Source: Actinomycetes bacterium | Lineage (GTDB): Bacteria; Actinomycetota; Acidimicrobiia; Acidimicrobiales; RAAP-2 | Length of the DNA stretch: 64,000 nt | Direction of reading: 5' to 3' | Assembly (NCBI GenBank): GCA_021791615.1 | Contig: JAJYWG010000187.1 | Coordinates: 7,573 to 71,572, forward strand | Shown here: positions 34,383-41,687 of the stretch, piece after piece | Numbering within the stretch: the first letter of the stretch is position 1 | Layout: each line of letters begins with the position of its first letter | Program-made: the position numbers and the translations under genes | The notes under the pieces: generated by a model | What the model was told of the DNA's origin: nothing | Databases searched by the model: none | What the model saw: the letters and a program-made list of their open reading frames with translations, nothing else

Positions 34383-35635
34383 ACCCGAGTGCCCGGCTCC
34401 CTTCGCGCTCCCAGCGAGGCGTGAGCCCGAGATCGGTTCTCCGGGCGCCTTCACGGTCGCGCCGGCGGGTCCGCAACGTGACCGGAGCGGGCCGCGGGCT
34501 CGCCTTCGGGATCGACATTGGGGGCACGAAGATGCTCGGTGTGGCGATAGACGCCGACGACGAGATCGTCGCCGAAGCCCGGGTTCCCACGCCCCACGCC
34601 GCACTCGACCTGCTCGAGCAGCCTGCGAGCGCGCTCGAGCAAGGTGGGGAGCCGGGCACGAGAGGCGCGGGCGCGCCGGGCACGAGAGGCGCGGGCACTG
34701 ACGTCGCCGACGCAGTGGTCGAGGTAGTGCGGTTGCTACGCCTCGAGATCGAAGGTGGCACAGGACGTGCCAACCCCGCCACACCAGGCCCGGCACCCGC
34801 CACACCAGGCACAGTACCCGCCACCGGTCCCAGCACCCGCCACCGGAGCGCTACTCGTGCACCGGTCGGAGTGGGCGCTCCGGGGATGCTCGATCGTGAC
34901 GGTGTGCTGAGGTTCTCCCCCAACTTGCCCGGTGCAGCAGGAGCCGACCTCCACGCTTTGATCTCCGTCCGCATGCCCGGAACGACGGTGGTCGTGGAGA
35001 ACGACGCCAACTGCGCGGCCCTGGCTGAGCTGCGGCATGGAGCGCTCCGCGGCGCCGAGGACGCGGTCGTGGTCACGCTGGGGACCGGGATCGGCGGGGG
35101 CATCGTGCGCGGCGACCGGGTCGTGCTCGGCGCGTTCGGGTTCGCCGGGGAGATCGGTCACATGGTGGTGGACCCGGCAGGACCTCCGTGCCCGTGCGGG
35201 CGCCGGGGCTGCTGGGAGCGCTACGCGTCGGGGGGCGGCCTGGCCCGGCTGGCCCGCGAGGCGGCCTATGCCGGACGGCTTGGCGACGTGGTGGCCATGG
35301 CAGGTGGTGACCCCGAGCTCGTCCGTGGCGAGCACGTCACGCGCGCCGCTCGTCGGGGTGAGCCGGGCGCGCTCGGGGTTATGGACGAGCTCGGCTGGTG
35401 GATCGCCTTGGGCTTGACCAACCTGGTGGCGATCCTGGATCCAGAGAGGATCGTGCTCGGCGGTGGGCTCGGCGAGGCAGAGGAGATGTTGCTGGCGCCG
35501 ACCCGTCGGGCATTTGCCCACCTGGCCGAAGGAGCCGTCGTCCGTCCCGACATCGAGATCCTCGTCGCCGAGCTGGGAGAGCGTGCCGGCGCCGTCGGCG
35601 CAGCGATGATGGCCCGGACCGGCGGGCTCGGATGA
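34379..35635 (+). CDS. ROK-family sugar kinase, probable glucokinase
   Basis: This 418-residue ROK protein shows the ATP site FGIDIGGTKMLGVA, substrate residues VVENDANCAALAE, GTGIGGGI and GEIGHMVVDPAG, and the Cys-rich zinc motif CPCGRRGCWERYASG. It probably phosphorylates glucose with ATP; polyphosphate use cannot be judged. The frame opens at GTG 34379, overlapping the previous stop, but the conserved domain begins only near residue 38, so GTG 34478 is possible. Two low-complexity inserts (residues ~91-108 and ~132-158) are encoded by tandem repeats and enlarge it relative to the ~310-residue norm. Confidence 0.85.
   Translation: MNPSARLPSRSQRGVSPRSVLRAPSRSRRRVRNVTGAGRGLAFGIDIGGTKMLGVAIDADDEIVAEARVPTPHAALDLLEQPASALEQGGEPGTRGAGAPGTRGAGTDVADAVVEVVRLLRLEIEGGTGRANPATPGPAPATPGTVPATGPSTRHRSATRAPVGVGAPGMLDRDGVLRFSPNLPGAAGADLHALISVRMPGTTVVVENDANCAALAELRHGALRGAEDAVVVTLGTGIGGGIVRGDRVVLGAFGFAGEIGHMVVDPAGPPCPCGRRGCWERYASGGGLARLAREAAYAGRLGDVVAMAGGDPELVRGEHVTRAARRGEPGALGVMDELGWWIALGLTNLVAILDPERIVLGGGLGEAEEMLLAPTRRAFAHLAEGAVVRPDIEILVAELGERAGAVGAAMMARTGGLG
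34651..34845. repeat. Two in-frame tandem repeat patches in ROK kinase
   Basis: A 24-bp unit appears twice at about 34651-34700 (PGTRGAGA). A second patch at about 34775-34845 encodes repeated Pro-Ala-Thr. They flank a normal helix-coding segment. Confidence 0.8.
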
Positions 35636-36450
35636 AGCCGCCCGGCACCCCGGCACCGCCCGGCACCCCGGCACCGCCCGGTACCCCGGTACCGCCCGGC
35701 ACCCCAGCGGTCCGTTCCGGCGTGGTGCTCCCGACCTTCTGCGACGAGGCGGGTCCGGCGCTCGAGGTTGCCCGCCGAGCCGAAGCCGCCGGTGTCTCGG
35801 GCGTGTTCTGCTACGACCACCTCTGGCCGATGGGACGGCCGGACCGTCCGGCGCTGGCCCCGTTCCCGGTGCTCGCGACGATCGCCGCCGGCACCGAACG
35901 GCTGTGGGTCGGGACGCTCGTGGCCCGGGTGGGCTTGGTCCCCGACGAGGTGCTCCTCGCCGAGATCGACACGCTCTCGGTCCTGGCTCCTGGCCGAGTG
36001 GTCGTCGCGTTGGGCACCGGCGATCACCTGAGCGCCGAGGAGAACAGGGCCTACGGCATCCCTTTCCCTCCGGCAGCCACACGCCGCGACGCGCTGCGGC
36101 GGGTCGCACGGACGCTGAAAGCGCGCGGGGTGCCGGTGTGGATCGGTGCCGGAGCGCGGGCGACGACGGCGGTGGCCGAGGAAGTCGGCGTCGCGCTGAA
36201 CGTGTGGGACGCCTCCCCCGAGGAGGTGGCCTCGTTGTCCCAGAGGACCGAAGTGACGTGGGCCGGCCCGGTGCCGGGTGCCGCGACGGGTGGAGCCGCC
36301 GCGACCGACGAGGCGATCACCGACGCGGCGGCCCTCGACTCCTCCGTCTTGCAACTGGCTGCCGCCGGGGCCACGTGGATCGTGTACGGCTGGCCGGTGC
36401 CGATGGAGCCGCTGGTTCGAGCGGTCGGGGCGCAATCTGGCGCGCACTAA
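35632..36450 (+). CDS. LLM-class F420-dependent oxidoreductase-like protein
   Basis: A 272-residue luciferase-like monooxygenase fold is indicated by GVVLPTFCDEAGPALEVA, AEAAGVSGVFCYDH, VGTLVARVGLVPDEVLL and VVALGTGD. Members use reduced F420 or FMN for hydride transfer. The start ATG overlaps the ROK stop as ATGA. The first 25 residues are Gly-Thr-Pro-Ala-Pro repeats from an 18-bp tandem repeat. It is shorter than the 300-350 residues typical of the family, lacking part of the C-terminal half. Substrate unknown. Confidence 0.78.
   Translation: MKPPGTPAPPGTPAPPGTPVPPGTPAVRSGVVLPTFCDEAGPALEVARRAEAAGVSGVFCYDHLWPMGRPDRPALAPFPVLATIAAGTERLWVGTLVARVGLVPDEVLLAEIDTLSVLAPGRVVVALGTGDHLSAEENRAYGIPFPPAATRRDALRRVARTLKARGVPVWIGAGARATTAVAEEVGVALNVWDASPEEVASLSQRTEVTWAGPVPGAATGGAAATDEAITDAAALDSSVLQLAAAGATWIVYGWPVPMEPLVRAVGAQSGAH
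35640..35708. repeat. 18-bp in-frame tandem repeat at N-terminus of LLM gene
   Basis: About four copies of an 18-bp unit encode PPGTPA right after the start codon. Confidence 0.9.
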
Positions 36451-36453
36451 CCT
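36448..36453 (+). promoter_or_regulatory. -10 hexamer of alaC (leaderless)
   Basis: TAACCT overlaps the stop codon of the upstream gene and leaves 6 nt to the alaC ATG. Confidence 0.5.
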
Positions 36454-36459
36454 GAGTGG

Positions 36460-37683
36460 ATGGAGTTCCGCCGGATCAACGGCCTGCCGCCGTACGTCTT
36501 CGCCACTATCGACAGCCTCAAGCTGGAGGCTCGGCGAGCCGGCAAGGACGTCATCGACCTCGGGTTCGGCAACCCCGACCTGCCCTCCCCGTCAGTGGCG
36601 GTCGACAAGCTGGCCGAGGCGGCCCACAACCCGAGGAACCACCGGTACTCCTCCTCCAAGGGCATCCCCAAGCTGCGCCAGGCGATCAGCGACCTCTACA
36701 GCCGGACGTTCGGCGTCGAGGTGGACCCCGAGTCCGAGGTGGTCACCACCATCGGCGCCAAGGAGGGACTGTCTCACCTCATGTGGGTGCTGCTGGGCCC
36801 AGGCGACACGGCGTTCGTTCCCTCACCGTCGTACCCGATCCACATCTACGCGCCGCTCTTCGCGGGGGCGGACATCCGCCAGGTCCCGCTCCACGGGCCC
36901 GGCAGCACAGCCGGGAGCGAGGCCGGTTCGGGAGCGCTCGACCCGGGGGACGCGTTCTTTGACTCGCTGATGGAGACGTGGGAGTCGACGTGGCCCAAGC
37001 CCAGGGTGATCGTGCTGTCGTTCCCGCACAACCCGACGACGGCGTGCGTGGAGTACGGCTTCATGGAGCGCCTGGTCGGGTTTGCCCGGGAGCACGAAGT
37101 GGTGCTCGTGCACGATTTCGCCTACGCCGATATCGGGTTCGACGGCTACCGCCCTCCTTCGATCCTGCAGGTCCCGGGAGCAAAGGACGTGGCAGTGGAG
37201 CTGTACACGATGACCAAGTCGTTCTCGATGGCCGGTTGGAGAGTCGGCTTCATGCTGGGCAATGCCGCCATCATCCAGGCGCTCACCAAGCTCAAGAGCT
37301 ACTTGGACTACGGCACGTTTCAGCCGATCCAGATCGCCGCGATCGTCGCCATGAACGAGGCGTCCGACTACCCGAACCAGATCAGGGACTGCTACGAGAT
37401 CAGGCGCAACACCTTGTGCAACGGCCTCAGCCGCATCGGGTGGGAGGTGACCCCTCCGAGGGGGACGATGTTCGTGTGGGCCAGGCTCCCCGAGCCCTAT
37501 CGCGAGATGGGCTCACTCGAGTTCGCAAAGCTCTTGGTGCGTGATGCCGAGGTCGCTACCTCCCCCGGGGTCGGGTTCGGCCCAGGCGGTGACGGCCACG
37601 TGCGCTTCGCGCTGATCGAGAACGAGCAACGCACCCTCCAGGCAGTGAGGAACCTCCGCCGGGCGCTCACGAAGCTCGGCTGA
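36460..37683 (+). CDS. alaC: Alanine (glutamate-pyruvate) aminotransferase
   Basis: This 407-residue class I PLP aminotransferase follows E. coli AlaC along its whole length from the first residues (FRRINGLPPYVFATIDSLK). Shared segments are IDLGFGNPDLPSP, TIGAKEGLSHLM, VPSPSYPIHIYAPL, SFPHNPTTACVE, VHDFAYADIGFDGY and the PLP-lysine region TMTKSFSMAGWRVGFM. It interconverts pyruvate plus glutamate with alanine plus 2-oxoglutarate. A ~15-residue Gly/Ser-rich insert lies near residues 147-165. It is monocistronic with its own leaderless-type promoter. Confidence 0.9.
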   Translation: MEFRRINGLPPYVFATIDSLKLEARRAGKDVIDLGFGNPDLPSPSVAVDKLAEAAHNPRNHRYSSSKGIPKLRQAISDLYSRTFGVEVDPESEVVTTIGAKEGLSHLMWVLLGPGDTAFVPSPSYPIHIYAPLFAGADIRQVPLHGPGSTAGSEAGSGALDPGDAFFDSLMETWESTWPKPRVIVLSFPHNPTTACVEYGFMERLVGFAREHEVVLVHDFAYADIGFDGYRPPSILQVPGAKDVAVELYTMTKSFSMAGWRVGFMLGNAAIIQALTKLKSYLDYGTFQPIQIAAIVAMNEASDYPNQIRDCYEIRRNTLCNGLSRIGWEVTPPRGTMFVWARLPEPYREMGSLEFAKLLVRDAEVATSPGVGFGPGGDGHVRFALIENEQRTLQAVRNLRRALTKLG

Positions 37684-37725
37684 GGCGGCCGTCTCGGGTC
37701 TCAGGGCCGGCCGGCCGCGGCGCTG

Positions 37726-38601
37726 TCAGGGCCGACCGTCTCCGGGCACGCCCACGCGGCACGTCTCGATCCTGCCGTGCCGTGCCGCTGCCGCCGGCTC
37801 CTCCTCGCTCGTGGGCCCGGTCACGCAGTACAGGGTCCGCCGGTCCGAGCCGCCGAGCATGCACGCAAAGCACGTCTGGGAAGTGGCGACCCGGTCCAGC
37901 ACCTCGCCCCCCTCGGCCACTCGGCGGCACTCCGGACCGAGCGCGTTGGCCACCCAGATCGCGCCGTCGGCGTCGAGGCAGATCCCGTCAGGCGCGCAGT
38001 TCTCCAGCGACGCCCATACTCTCCGGTCCTGCAGCGTGCCGTCGGCACCCACGGTGAACGCCGTGAGCTGCAGGGCCATCGATTCGGCGACCACGAGCGT
38101 GTGTCCGTCGGGGAAGAGCACGGACCCGTTCGGGAAAAAGAGATCGGCCGCGGCCTCCGTGGACGTGCCGTCGGGGTCGATCCGCACCAGGGAGGTCGTG
38201 CACGGGGACGCCTTCCCGGCGTAGAAGGCGTACAGGTCGAACCCGAAGTTCCCGACGTACGCTCGGCCGGCTGCGTCCACCACCATGTCGTTGCCGTGGA
38301 ACGTGGCCCAGGGCGTGAGCGTGCCGTGAGGCACCAGGCGGCCGTCGGGCTCGCACCGCAGGACTTCCCTTGCCTGCATCGCGACGACGAGCAGGCGGCC
38401 GTCAGGCAGCCAGCCCAGCCCCGAAGGACGGTCGTCCAGCTCCACCTCCCGGCGCCGATCACCGGCCTCGTCCACGGAGAAGACTGCGTGGTCGAAGAAG
38501 TCCGAGTACCACAGGCGACCCTCATGCCAGCGGGGCGACTCCCCGAAGTGAAGCCCGTCGACGAAGGGCTCGGCGTGGCGGTCAATCGGTGCGTCGCTCA
38601 T
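37726..38601 (-). CDS. SMP-30/gluconolactonase family protein
   Basis: The protein has 291 residues from ATG 38601, which has AGAGGAGGAG directly upstream; the open frame up to 38625 is not needed. The six-bladed propeller family is recognised by HFGESPRWHEGRLWYSDFFDHAVFSVD (metal Glu), NDMVVDAAGRAYVGNFG and PDGICLDADGAIWVANA with the metal Asn and Asp. Members hydrolyse sugar lactones using a divalent cation. It is convergent with alaC. The true substrate is not deducible. Confidence 0.85.
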   Translation of the reverse strand: MSDAPIDRHAEPFVDGLHFGESPRWHEGRLWYSDFFDHAVFSVDEAGDRRREVELDDRPSGLGWLPDGRLLVVAMQAREVLRCEPDGRLVPHGTLTPWATFHGNDMVVDAAGRAYVGNFGFDLYAFYAGKASPCTTSLVRIDPDGTSTEAAADLFFPNGSVLFPDGHTLVVAESMALQLTAFTVGADGTLQDRRVWASLENCAPDGICLDADGAIWVANALGPECRRVAEGGEVLDRVATSQTCFACMLGGSDRRTLYCVTGPTSEEEPAAAARHGRIETCRVGVPGDGRP

Positions 38602-38743
38602 GGGCTCCTCCTCTGCGCCGGGCAAACTCGGATCGGTCGTGCCCGGCCGACGGCAGGCCCACGCTACCTACTGCGAGGTCCGCCCGCCGCCCCGTGCCGC
38701 CCGCCGCCCCAACGTGTCCCCGCCACAGGCTGCTCTGCAGAGG

Positions 38744-38749
38744 TACGGT
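38744..38749 (+). promoter_or_regulatory. -10 hexamer of plsC-like gene (leaderless)
   Basis: TACGGT with 5 nt before GTG 38755. Confidence 0.4.
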
Positions 38750-38754
38750 GGCCC

Positions 38755-39426
38755 GTGGCCTACTGGGTGCTCAAGGTGCTGCTCACCCCAGTCTTCTACC
38801 TCCTGTGGCCGGTGAAGGTCGAGGGGCGCGAGCACCTGCCCACCCACGGACCGGCGGTGCTGGCGGCCAACCACCAGTCGTTCTGCGACTCGTTCTTCCT
38901 CCCGCTGGTCGTGCGCCGCAAAGTGGCGTTCCTGGCCAAAGCCGAGTACTTCGATTCCTGGAAGACGGCGTGGTTCTTCCGGGCGGCCGGGCAGATCCCG
39001 ATCCAGCGCTCGGGCGGGTCGGCGTCGGAACGAGCGCTGGCAACTGCCCGCCAGGTGCTCGCCGGCGGCAAGCTGCTCGGGCTCTATCCCGAAGGCACCC
39101 GTTCGATGGACGGGCGCGTCCATCGCGGTCGTACGGGCGTCGCCGGTCTCTCACGAGAAATCGGAGTCCCGGTCATCCCGGTCGGCATCCTGGGCACCGA
39201 GGCGGTGCAGCCGGTGCGAGCGAGGTTGATGCGGCCGTTCCACAAGGTGACGATCCGCTTTGGCGCGCCGATGCAGATGACCCCTGCTGCCGACCCCGAC
39301 GATCCGATGGCCGACCACGACCACACGTTCTGCCGCGCCTTCACCGACGACGTGATGCGCGAGATCGCCCGGCTGTCAGAGCGAGACTACGTGGACGAGT
39401 ACGTGCCAAAGCGCAGCGGCGCCTGA
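38755..39426 (+). CDS. 1-acyl-sn-glycerol-3-phosphate acyltransferase (PlsC-like)
   Basis: A 223-residue acyltransferase with the HX4D motif (NHQSFCDS), the FFRAAGQIPIQRSGG segment, the PEGTRS motif and the late VIPVGILGTE strand. It transfers an acyl chain to lysophosphatidate or a related lipid at the membrane; residues 3-18 form a hydrophobic anchor. GTG 38755 is supported by the -10 in front and by the family start; the longer frame to 37777 is shadow of the SMP-30 gene. Mycobacterial relatives act on phospholipids and also on PIMs. Confidence 0.85.
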   Translation: MAYWVLKVLLTPVFYLLWPVKVEGREHLPTHGPAVLAANHQSFCDSFFLPLVVRRKVAFLAKAEYFDSWKTAWFFRAAGQIPIQRSGGSASERALATARQVLAGGKLLGLYPEGTRSMDGRVHRGRTGVAGLSREIGVPVIPVGILGTEAVQPVRARLMRPFHKVTIRFGAPMQMTPAADPDDPMADHDHTFCRAFTDDVMREIARLSERDYVDEYVPKRSGA

Positions 39427-39439
39427 GCCGATCTCGGTT

Positions 39440-39445
39440 TACGCT
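39440..39445 (+). promoter_or_regulatory. -10 hexamer in front of leader ORF
   Basis: TACGCT with 6 nt to the ATG of the 15-codon ORF at 39452, the same spacing as at other leaderless starts in the window. Confidence 0.45.
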
Positions 39446-39451
39446 GGGGCG

Positions 39452-39499
39452 ATGATCTCTCTCTTGGCGGCCGCCGCCGGCCCCCACAGGACAGCGTGA
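39452..39499 (+). CDS. 15-aa leader peptide ORF upstream of ACT gene
   Basis: ATG 39452 opens a frame encoding MISLLAAAAGPHRTA and ending in TGA at 39497-39499. The stop overlaps the ACT-gene ATG as TGATG, an arrangement for termination-reinitiation coupling. The start has the leaderless -10 spacing. The four consecutive Ala codons are the only composition feature. It may be a regulatory leader peptide; it could also be chance. Confidence 0.4.
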   Translation: MISLLAAAAGPHRTA

Positions 39500-39807
39500 T
39501 GGAGAGGTACTGCGTGCGGATCGAGATGACCGACCGCCCCGGGGCGCTCGGTCAGGTGGCGAGCCGCATCGGTGCGGTCGGCGGTGACATCGTGGCCATC
39601 GACATCCTCGATCGGGTCGACGGGCGAGTAGTCGACGAGTTCGTCATCGACCTGGCCGGCGAGCATCTGGTGGACCTGCTCCAGGCCGAGATCCACGAAG
39701 TCGACGGTGCCTTGGTCCGGCGTGTCGTGTGGGAGCGCGGTGCCGACACTGCAGCCGACACCGTCACCTCCCCGACCTCCCCGACCCCCCCGACCTCCCC
39801 GACCTGA
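39499..39807 (+). CDS. Stand-alone ACT-domain protein
   Basis: The product has 102 residues. Residues 3-70 are an ACT domain: RYCVRIEMTDRPGALGQVASRIGAVGGDIVAIDILDR, with the Asp-Arg-Pro-Gly-Ala loop that binds amino-acid effectors. The last 13 residues are Thr-Ser-Pro repeats from a 9-bp tandem repeat. A GTG one codon upstream (39496) is possible. ACT domains sense amino acids and usually regulate metabolic enzymes; no partner enzyme is adjacent. Confidence 0.8.
   Translation: MERYCVRIEMTDRPGALGQVASRIGAVGGDIVAIDILDRVDGRVVDEFVIDLAGEHLVDLLQAEIHEVDGALVRRVVWERGADTAADTVTSPTSPTPPTSPT
39765..39806. repeat. 9-bp tandem repeat at ACT gene 3' end
   Basis: About five copies of CCTCCCCGA encode the Pro-Thr-Ser tail and run up to the stop codon. 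Confidence 0.85.
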
Positions 39808-39816
39808 GCGAGCAGC

Positions 39817-41454
39817 TCAATCCTGGGCCCAGTCCCGGGAGCGGGCCACCGCCCTCAACCACCTTTCGTACGCCGCATCGGGCTCGGTCCGGTCCAGCCC
39901 CGGGACGTGCTCGATGTCCTGCTCCCAGAGCTCGGCGAGCGCTGCGAGCGATCCCCAAACTCCTTCGGCAAGCCCGGCCAACATCGCCGCGCCGCGCGCA
40001 GTCGATTCGACCGAGCGAGCCCGCAGGACCGGCACGCCGGACTGCTCGGCCTGGAGGGCGAGCAACAGGTCCATCCGCGACGCGCCACCGTCGGCGCGGA
40101 GCTGGTTGCATGCGCCCCCCGCGCCCCCCGCGCCCCCCGCGCTCCCCGCGCCCCCCGCGCTCCCCGCGCTCCCCGCGCTGCCGACCGCCCTGCGCATCGC
40201 GTCGGTCATGTCGCGGACCTGGAAGGCCATCGCCTCGACCGTGGCCCGGGCGAGATGAGCGCGCCCGGTGCCGCGGGTGATCCCGGTGACCGTCCCCCGG
40301 GCCCGCGGGTCCCACCACGGGCTGCCGAGGCCGGTGAAGGCCGGCACGACGATCACACCCCCGGCGTCGGCGACCGACTCGGCCAGCGGTCCGAGGTCCT
40401 GCACGCGCTCGAGAAGGCCCAGCCCGTCGCGAAGCCACTGGACGGCGGCACCCGAGACGAACGTCGACCCCTCCAACGCGTAGGCGACCCGTCTCTCGGG
40501 GCCGCCGTGCCGTCCGAGGTCCCAGGCCACGGTGGTGAGGAGCCCTTCGGGTGGGGCTGGTCGGAGCGGGCCGACGTTGGCCAGGACAAAGCTCCCCGTG
40601 CCGTAGGTGACCTTGGCCATTCCCGGGTCGAAGCACGCCTGGCCGAACAGCGCAGCCTGCTGGTCTCCGGCGATGCCGCTCACCGGCACGCCGGCCAGCG
40701 GCGACGAGCGCCCGCCCACGGCGCCGGGATGAGCGACGCCGAACCGTCCGCAGCTCGGACGGACGTCGGCGAGGGCGCGGACCGGGATGCCGAAGAGATC
40801 GCAGAGCTCGGGTGTCCAACGCAGCGTCGCGGTGTCGAGCAGCATCGTGCGTGACGCGTTGGTGGCATCGGTCGCGAAGACCCCCGACGAGACGCCGCCG
40901 GTGAGGTGCCACAGGATCCAGGTGTCGACGGTCCCGAGTGCCAGCGCGCCGGTGTCATCGCATGGCGCGTTGGCGAGCAGCCACTCGAACTTGGTCGCCG
41001 AGAAGTAGGGATCGAGGACGAGGCCGGTCCGTTCCCGCACCGTCGGCAGCCACCCGTCTTCCGCGAGCTGGGCGCAGCGGCTCGAGGTGCGGCGGTCCTG
41101 CCAGACGATGGCTCGGTGCACCGGCGTCCCGGTCGTGCGGTCCCAGGCCAGTGCCGTCTCGCGCTGGTTCGTGATGCCGATGGCCGCCACGGTGCCCCCG
41201 AGCTCCGAGAGGCGGCTTGCGACCTCGGCCAGCGTGGACTGCACCGCCTGCCAGATCTCGACCGGGTCGTGCTCCACCCATCCCGGGCGCGGGAAGTGCT
41301 GGGTGAGCTCCCGGTAGGCGATGTCCACCACCCGCCCGGCGTTGTCGACGACGAGGGAGCGGACCCCGGTGGTCCCGGCGTCGACGGCGAGCACGTACCC
41401 GGGCCGGGACCCGGTCGCCAAGGCTCCCTCCGCGGGCGTGGCCACGACGGGCAC
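39817..41454 (-). CDS. glpK: Glycerol kinase
   Basis: This 545-residue FGGY kinase phosphorylates glycerol to sn-glycerol-3-phosphate. Diagnostic segments are VLAVDAGTTGVRSLVVD, GITNQRETALAWDRTTG, IVWQDRRTS, VDTWILWHLTGG, GIAGDQQAALFGQ, GTGSFVL and VVPAFTGLGSPWWDP. GTG 41454 is chosen because the upstream extension has no homology and a GGCGG tract is near. Just before the conserved LRADGGAS segment there is a ~25-residue Gly-Ser-Ala insert encoded by a 9-bp tandem repeat, in a loop that is short in other GlpK proteins. It is divergent from nrdJ. Confidence 0.93.
   Translation of the reverse strand: MPVVATPAEGALATGSRPGYVLAVDAGTTGVRSLVVDNAGRVVDIAYRELTQHFPRPGWVEHDPVEIWQAVQSTLAEVASRLSELGGTVAAIGITNQRETALAWDRTTGTPVHRAIVWQDRRTSSRCAQLAEDGWLPTVRERTGLVLDPYFSATKFEWLLANAPCDDTGALALGTVDTWILWHLTGGVSSGVFATDATNASRTMLLDTATLRWTPELCDLFGIPVRALADVRPSCGRFGVAHPGAVGGRSSPLAGVPVSGIAGDQQAALFGQACFDPGMAKVTYGTGSFVLANVGPLRPAPPEGLLTTVAWDLGRHGGPERRVAYALEGSTFVSGAAVQWLRDGLGLLERVQDLGPLAESVADAGGVIVVPAFTGLGSPWWDPRARGTVTGITRGTGRAHLARATVEAMAFQVRDMTDAMRRAVGSAGSAGSAGGAGSAGGAGGAGGACNQLRADGGASRMDLLLALQAEQSGVPVLRARSVESTARGAAMLAGLAEGVWGSLAALAELWEQDIEHVPGLDRTEPDAAYERWLRAVARSRDWAQD
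40108..40182. repeat. 9-bp tandem repeat inside glpK
   Basis: About eight copies of a GCGCCCCCC-type unit encode Gly-Gly-Ala / Gly-Ser-Ala on the minus strand. Confidence 0.9.
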
Positions 41455-41534
41455 GTTACCGCCCGTCCCTACAGGTGCCCGGCGCAAACCTTCGCGAACG
41501 GGTCGTGACCTGGCCGGACTCCAACGAGAGAGTG

Positions 41535-41564
41535 TTGACACCTCGGTAACTACAGTGCTGTAAT
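41535..41564 (+). promoter_or_regulatory. nrdJ promoter (TTGACA-N18-TGTAAT)
   Basis: TTGACA at 41535-41540 and TGTAAT at 41559-41564 form a good housekeeping-sigma promoter. A short palindrome TACAGTGCTGTA (41551-41562) overlaps the -10 and could be a repressor half of the regulatory region. The predicted 5' leader is about 115 nt. Confidence 0.7.
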
Positions 41565-41596
41565 GACCCCAGCATCTCGTGTCCAGGGGGTGGTCA

Positions 41597-41616
41597 CACC
41601 ACAATATGTTGTGGTG
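41597..41616. promoter_or_regulatory. NrdR-like palindromic operator
   Basis: CACCACAA TATG TTGTGGTG: perfect 8-bp arms around TATG, fitting the core of the NrdR box (ACACWATATATWGTGT). It lies about 30 nt downstream of the predicted start of nrdJ transcription, where NrdR binding would repress. A single clear box is seen, whereas NrdR sites usually come in pairs. Confidence 0.55.
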
Positions 41617-41687
41617 AGAAGGGATCCCGCCCCTGACGGCACATCGGCGCACGTCCAGGGATCACCACACGAAGGAGCACTTTAGCT

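Noticed and set aside
37777..38754. Long N-terminal extension of the PlsC-like frame
   Set aside because: The extension is antisense to the SMP-30 gene and has no domain. A GTG with its own -10 gives the usual family start.
40108..40182. C-rich repeat as a regulatory or CRISPR-like element
   Set aside because: It is an in-frame 9-bp repeat inside glpK with no spacers.
41565..41687. Cobalamin riboswitch before nrdJ
   Set aside because: The leader is only ~115 nt and I see no B12-box sequence. An NrdR-like palindrome explains the region better.
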